A DNA stretch of 64,000 nucleotides from Hydractinia symbiolongicarpus. Its lineage: Eukaryota; Cnidaria; Hydrozoa; Anthoathecata; Hydractiniidae. A program made the position numbers and the translations under genes. Positions 58,901 through 64,000 of this stretch are shown piece by piece. The notes below the pieces were generated by a model. It made no database searches. It worked only from the letters and a program-made list of their open reading frames with translations, and had not been told where the DNA came from. The stretch is from NCBI RefSeq assembly GCF_029227915.1, contig NC_079879.1, forward strand, positions 1,178,001-1,242,000, given 5' to 3'. Within the stretch, counting starts at the first letter, position 1. Each line of letters starts with the position of its first letter.

Positions 58901-61900
58901 AAAACCCGCGATTTTCCGTATATCATGGACTCGGCCCGTATAGTCAAAAGTATACAAAGAAAGTACCTAGGGAGTAAACTCATTTCCCGAACGATTTTTT
59001 AAATTATTTTTTTCACCACTAAAACGCACAAGACTTGTAGTTTTCAAAAATGATTTCATTTTTGATGAGACGCTGAATAAAAGGAGTTTAATCTCCAGCA
59101 AACGAAAACCCGCGATTTCCCGTAGGTCCCGGACCCGGCCTGTATAGTCCAAAGTATACAAAGAAAGTACGCAGGGAGTAAACTCATTTCCCGAACGATT
59201 CTTTAAATTATTATTTCACCACTAAAACGCATGAGACTTGTAGTTTTCAAAAATGTTTTAATTTTTGATGAGACGCTGAATAAAAGGAGTTTAATCTCCG
59301 GCAAACGAAAACCCGCGATTTCCCGTAGGTCCCGGACCCGGCCCGTATAGTCAAAAGTATACAAAGAAAGTACCCAGGGAGTAAACTCATTTCCCGAACG
59401 ATTTTTTAAATTATTTTTTCACCACTAAAACGCATGAGACTTGTAGTTTATAAAAATGATTTCATTTTTTATGAGACGCTGAATAAAAAGAGTTTAATCG
59501 CCGGCAAACGAAAACCCGCGATTTCCCGTAAATCCCGGACTCGGCCTGTATAGTCAAAAGTATACAAAGAAAGTACGCAGGGAGTAAACTCATTTCCCGA
59601 ACGATTCTTTAAATTATTTTTTCACCACTAAAACGCATGAGACTTGTAGTTTTCAAAAATGTTTTCATTCTTGATAAGACGCTGAAAAAAAAGTTTAATC
59701 GCGGGCAAGCGAAAACCTGAGATTTCCCGAAAATCCCGGGCTTGGCCCCTATAGTCAAAAGTACAAAAAGAAAGTACCCAGGCAGTAAACTCATTTCCCG
59801 AACGATTCTTTAAATTATTATTTCACCACTAAAACGCATGAGACTTGTAGTTTACAAAAATGTTTTCATTTTTGATGAGACGCTGAATAAAAGAAGTTTA
59901 ATCGCCGGCAAACGAAAACCCGCGATTTTCCGTATATCATGGACTCGGCCCGTATAGTCACATGTATACAAAGAAAGTATCCAGGGAGTAAACTCATTTC
60001 CCGAACGAATTTTTAAATTATTTTTTCACCACTAAAACGCATGAGACTTGTAGTTTTCAAAAATGATTTCATTTTTGATGAGACGCTGAATAAAAGGAGA
60101 TTAATCGTTGGCAAACGAAAACCCGCGATTTCCCGTATATTCCGGACTCAGCCCGTATAGTCAAAAGTATACAAAGAAAGTACCCAGGGAGTAAACTCAT
60201 TTCCCGAACGATTTTTTAAATTATTTTTTCACCACTAAAACGCATGAGACTTGTAGTTTTCAAAAATGATTTCATTTTTGATGAGACGCTGAATAAAAGG
60301 AGATTAATCGCCGGCAAACGAAAACCCGCGATTTTCCGTATATCACGGACTCGGCCCGTATAGTCAAAAGTATACAAAGAAAGTACCCAGGGAGTAAACT
60401 CATTTCCCGAACGATTTTTTAAATTATTTTTTCACCACTAAAACGCACAAGACTTGTAGTTTTCAAAAATAATTTCATTTTTGATGAGACGCTGAATAAA
60501 AGGAGATTAATCTCCAGCAAACGAAAACCCGCGATTTTCCGTAGGTCCCGGACCCGGCCTGTATAGTCAAAAGTATACAAAGAAAGTACGCAGGGAGTAA
60601 ACTCATTTCCCGAAAGATTCTTTAAATTATTATTTCACCACTAAAACGCATGAGACTTGTAGTTTTCAAAAATGTTTTCATTTTTGATGAGACGCTGAAT
60701 AAAAAGAGTTTAATCGCCGGCAAACGAAAACCCGCGATTTCCCGTAAATCCCGGACTCGGCCTGTATAGTCAAAAGTGTACAAAGAAAGTACGCAGGGAG
60801 TAAACTCATTTCCCGAACGATTCTTTAAATTATTTCTTCACCAATAAAACGCATGAGACTTGTAGTTTTCAAAAATGTTTTCATTCTTGATAAGACGCTG
60901 AAAAAAAAAGTTTAATCGCGGGCAAACGAAAACCCGAGATTTCCCGAAAATCCCGGGCTTGTCCCCTATAGTCAAAAGTACACAAAGAAAGTACCCAGGC
61001 AGTAAACTCATTTCCTGAACGATTCTTTAAATTATTATTTCACCACTAAAACGCATGAGACTTGTAGTTTTCAAAAATGTTTTCATTTTTGATGGGACGC
61101 TAAATAGAAGAAGTTTAATCGCCGGCAAACGAAAACCCGCGATTTTCCGTATATCATCGACTCGGCCCGTATAGTCAAATGTATACAAAGAAAGTACCCA
61201 GGGAGTAAACTGATTTCCCGAACGATTCTTTAAATTTTTTTTCACCACTAAAACGCATGAGACTTGTAGTTTACAAAAATATTTTCATTTTTGATGAGAC
61301 GCTGAATAGAATAAGTTTAATCGCCGGCAAACGAAAACCCGCGATTTCCCGTAAATCCCGGGCCTGGCCAGTATAGTCGAATGCATACAAGGAAAGTACT
61401 CAGTCAGTAAACTGATTTCCCGAACGATTCTTTAAATTATTTTTTCACCACTAAAACGCATGAGACTTGTAGTATTCAAAAATGTTTTTATTTTTGATGG
61501 GACGCTGAATAGAATAAGTTTAATCGCCGGCAAACGAAAACCCGCGATTTGCCGTAAATCCCGGGCCTGGCCCGTATAGTCGAATGCATACAAAGAAAGT
61601 ACTCAGTCAGTAAACTGATTTCCCGAACGATTCTTTAAATTATTTTTTCACCACTAAAACGCATGAGACTTGTAGTTTACAAAAATGTTTTCATTTTTGA
61701 TGAGACGCTGAATAAAAGAAGTTTAATCGCCGGCAAACGAAAACCCGCGATTTTCCGTATATCATCGACTCGGCCCGTATAGTCAAATGTATACAAAGAA
61801 AGTACCCAGGGAGTAAACTCATTTCCCGAACGATTCTTTAAATTATTATTTCACCACTAAAACGCATGAGACTTGTAGTTTTCAAAAATGTTTTCATTTT

Positions 61901-64000
61901 TGATGGGACGCTGAATAGAAGAAGTTTAATCGCCGGCAAACGAAAACCCGCGATTTCCCGTAAATCCCGGGTCTGGCCCGTATAGTCGAATGCATACAAA
62001 GAAAGTGCTCAGTCAGTAAACCGATTTCCCGAACGATTCTTTAAGGTATTTTTTCACCACTATACCGCATGAGACTTGTAGTATTCAAAAATGTTTTTAT
62101 TTTTGATGGGACGCTGAATAGAATTAGTTTAATCGCCGGCAAACGAAAACCCGCGATTTCCCGTAAATCCCGGGCCTGGCCCGTATAGTCGAATGCATAC
62201 AAAGAAAGTACTCAGTCAGTAAACTGATTTCCCGAACGATTCTTTAAATTATTTTTTCACCACTAAAACGCATGAGACTTGTAGTTTACAAAAATGTTTT
62301 CATTTTTGATGAGACGCTGAATAAAAGAAGTTTAATCGCCGGCAAACGAAAACCCGCGATTTTCCGTATATCATCGACTCGGCCCGTATAGTCAAATGTA
62401 TACAAAGAAAGTACCCAGGGAGTAAACTCATTTCCCGAACGATTCTTTAAATTATTATTTCACCACTAAAACGCATGAGACTTGTAGTTTTCAAAAATGT
62501 TTTCATTTTTGATGGGACGCTGAATAAAAGAAGTTTAATCGCCGGCAAACGAAAACCCGCGATTTCCCGTAAATCCCGGGCCTGGCCCGTATAGTCGAAT
62601 GCATACAAAGAAAGTGCTCAGTCAGTAAACTGATTTCCCGAACGATTCTTTAAGGTATTTTTTCACCACTATAACGCATGAGACTTGTAGTATTCAAAAA
62701 TATTTTCATTTTTGATGAGACGCTGAATAGAATAAGTTTAATCGCCGGCAAACGAAAACCCGCGATTTCCCGTAAATCCCGGGCCTGGCCCGTATAGTCA
62801 AATGTATACAAAGAAAGTACCCATGGAGTAAACTCATTTCCCGAACGATTTTTTAAATTATTTTTTCACCACTAAAACGCATGAGACTGGTAGTTTTCAA
62901 AAATGATTTCATTTTTGATGAGACGCTGAAAAGAAGGAGTTTAATCGCCGGCAAACGAAAACCCGCGATTTCCCGTATATCCCGGACTCGGCCCGTATAG
63001 TCGAATGTATACAAAGAAAGTACCCAGGGAGTAAATTGATTTCCCGAACGATTCTTTATATTTTTTTTTACCACTAAAACGCATGAGACTTGTAGTTTAC
63101 AAAATTATTTTCATTTTTGATGAGACGCTGAATAGAATAAGTTTAATCGCCGGCAAACGAAAACCCGCGATTTCCCGTAAATCCCGGGCCTGGCCCGTAT
63201 AGTCGAATGCATACAAAGAAAGTACTCAGTCAGCAAACTGATTTCCCGAACAATTCTTTAAATTAATTTTTCACCACTAAAACGCAAGAGACTTGTAGTT
63301 TACAAAAATGTTTTCATTTTTGATGAGACGCTGAATAAAAGAAGTTTAATCGCCGGCAAACAAAAACCCGCGATTTTCCGTATATCATCGACTCGGCCCG
63401 TATAGTCAAATGTATACAAAGAAAGTACCCAGGGAGTAAACTCATTTCCCGAACGATTTTTAAAATTATTTTTTCACCACTAAAACGCATGAGACTTGTA
63501 GTTTTCCAAAATGATTTCATTTTTGATGAGACGCTGAATAAAAGGAGTTTAATCGCCGGCAAACGAAAACCCGCGATTTCCCGTATATCCCGGACTCGGC
63601 CCGTATAGTCGAATGTATACAAAGAAAGTACCCAGGGAGTAAACTGATTTCCCGAACGATTCTTTAAATTTTTTTTCACCACTAAAACACATGAGACTTG
63701 TAGTGTACCAAAATATTTTCATTTTTGATGAGACGCTGAATAAAAGAAGTTTAATCGCCGGCAAACGAAAACCCGCGATTTCCCGTATATTCCGGACTCA
63801 GCCCGTATAGTCGAATGTATACAAAGAAAGTACCCAGGGAGTAAACTGATTTCCCGAACGATTCTTTAAATTTTTTTTCACAACTAAAACGCATGAGACT
63901 TGTAGTTTACAAAAATATTTTCATTTTTGATGAGACGCTGAATAAAAGAAGTTTAATCGCCGGCAAACGAAAACCCGCGATTTCCCGTAAATCCCAGGCC

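Larger units (their letters stand above)
27335..64000. repeat. Satellite DNA array, right (about 181 monomers of ~202-203 bp)
   Basis: Same satellite, same orientation and same subfamilies as the left array. It resumes at AAAAAGTATACAAAG, which in an intact monomer directly follows the GTATAGTC where the left array stops. It continues past the end of the window. It contains successive large tandem duplications whose lengths are whole numbers of monomers. No gene, RNA gene or other mobile element was found anywhere in these 36.7 kb. The only ORFs are satellite by-products in variable frames. Confidence 0.98.

Noticed and set aside
1-64000. About 100 short ORFs (60-122 codons), mainly minus strand, encoding related peptides
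   Set aside because: They follow the satellite period, change frame between monomers because the unit is 202-203 bp, end at monomer-specific stops, and have no start context or domain. They are by-products of the repeat.
1-64000. CRISPR-like array
   Set aside because: The periodic sequence is a 202-203 bp satellite without unique spacers, in a eukaryotic context with no cas genes.

Overview
This is eukaryotic nuclear DNA, almost certainly from an invertebrate animal. About 78% of the window is one tandem satellite with a monomer of about 202-203 bp. It fills 1-13234 and 27335-64000 and runs off both ends, roughly 65 and 181 monomers. The remaining 14.1 kb (13235-27334) is an AT-rich island of nested mobile elements. 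A CR1/L2/Jockey-type LINE, a DDE-type DNA transposon, tRNA-like sequences with A and B boxes and many TAGC-rich runs fit an early-branching animal such as a cnidarian or sponge. That placement is inference from sequence style. There is no prokaryotic gene organisation and no ordinary host gene.

Satellite. The monomer alternates a GC-rich core with AT-rich tracts and carries a short perfect hairpin. At least four sequence subfamilies are mixed. Larger blocks of whole-monomer length (2, 4, 5, 6, 7, 9, 11, 13, 14 and 21 monomers) have been duplicated repeatedly, giving irregular, nested higher-order repeats. The many 60-120 codon open frames on the minus strand are by-products of this repeat.

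Island. The left array stops inside a monomer and the right array resumes at essentially the next base, so the island looks like one clean insertion. It is built from a tandem duplication of a unit AB: A is a 253-bp purine-rich GGCA-type repeat, and B is a 2.6-2.7 kb non-coding segment with a tRNA-like sequence. The first copy (13235-16198) is uninterrupted. In the second copy (16199-27278) a 5'-truncated LINE has inserted between A' and B', duplicating TGCATG. The first copy preserves the empty site. Inside the LINE reverse transcriptase, just before its FADD motif, a 5.3-kb DNA transposon (18248-23576) has inserted.

The DNA transposon is the most interesting object. Its ends read CACGGCGGG, 15 bp, AAATGCTTA in mirror image, an arrangement resembling RAG/Transib signal sequences. 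It carries an intact 792-codon ORF. I read this as a divergent RNase H-fold (DDE) transposase with candidate residues D318, D399 and E701 and a C-terminal zinc-knuckle-like CxxC pair. A second ORF lies just upstream and could be joined to it through a very short, phase-compatible intron. The LINE is dead (frameshifts plus the insertion), whereas the DNA transposon looks young.

Event order inferred from nesting: satellite, then island insertion, then AB tandem duplication, then LINE, then DNA transposon.
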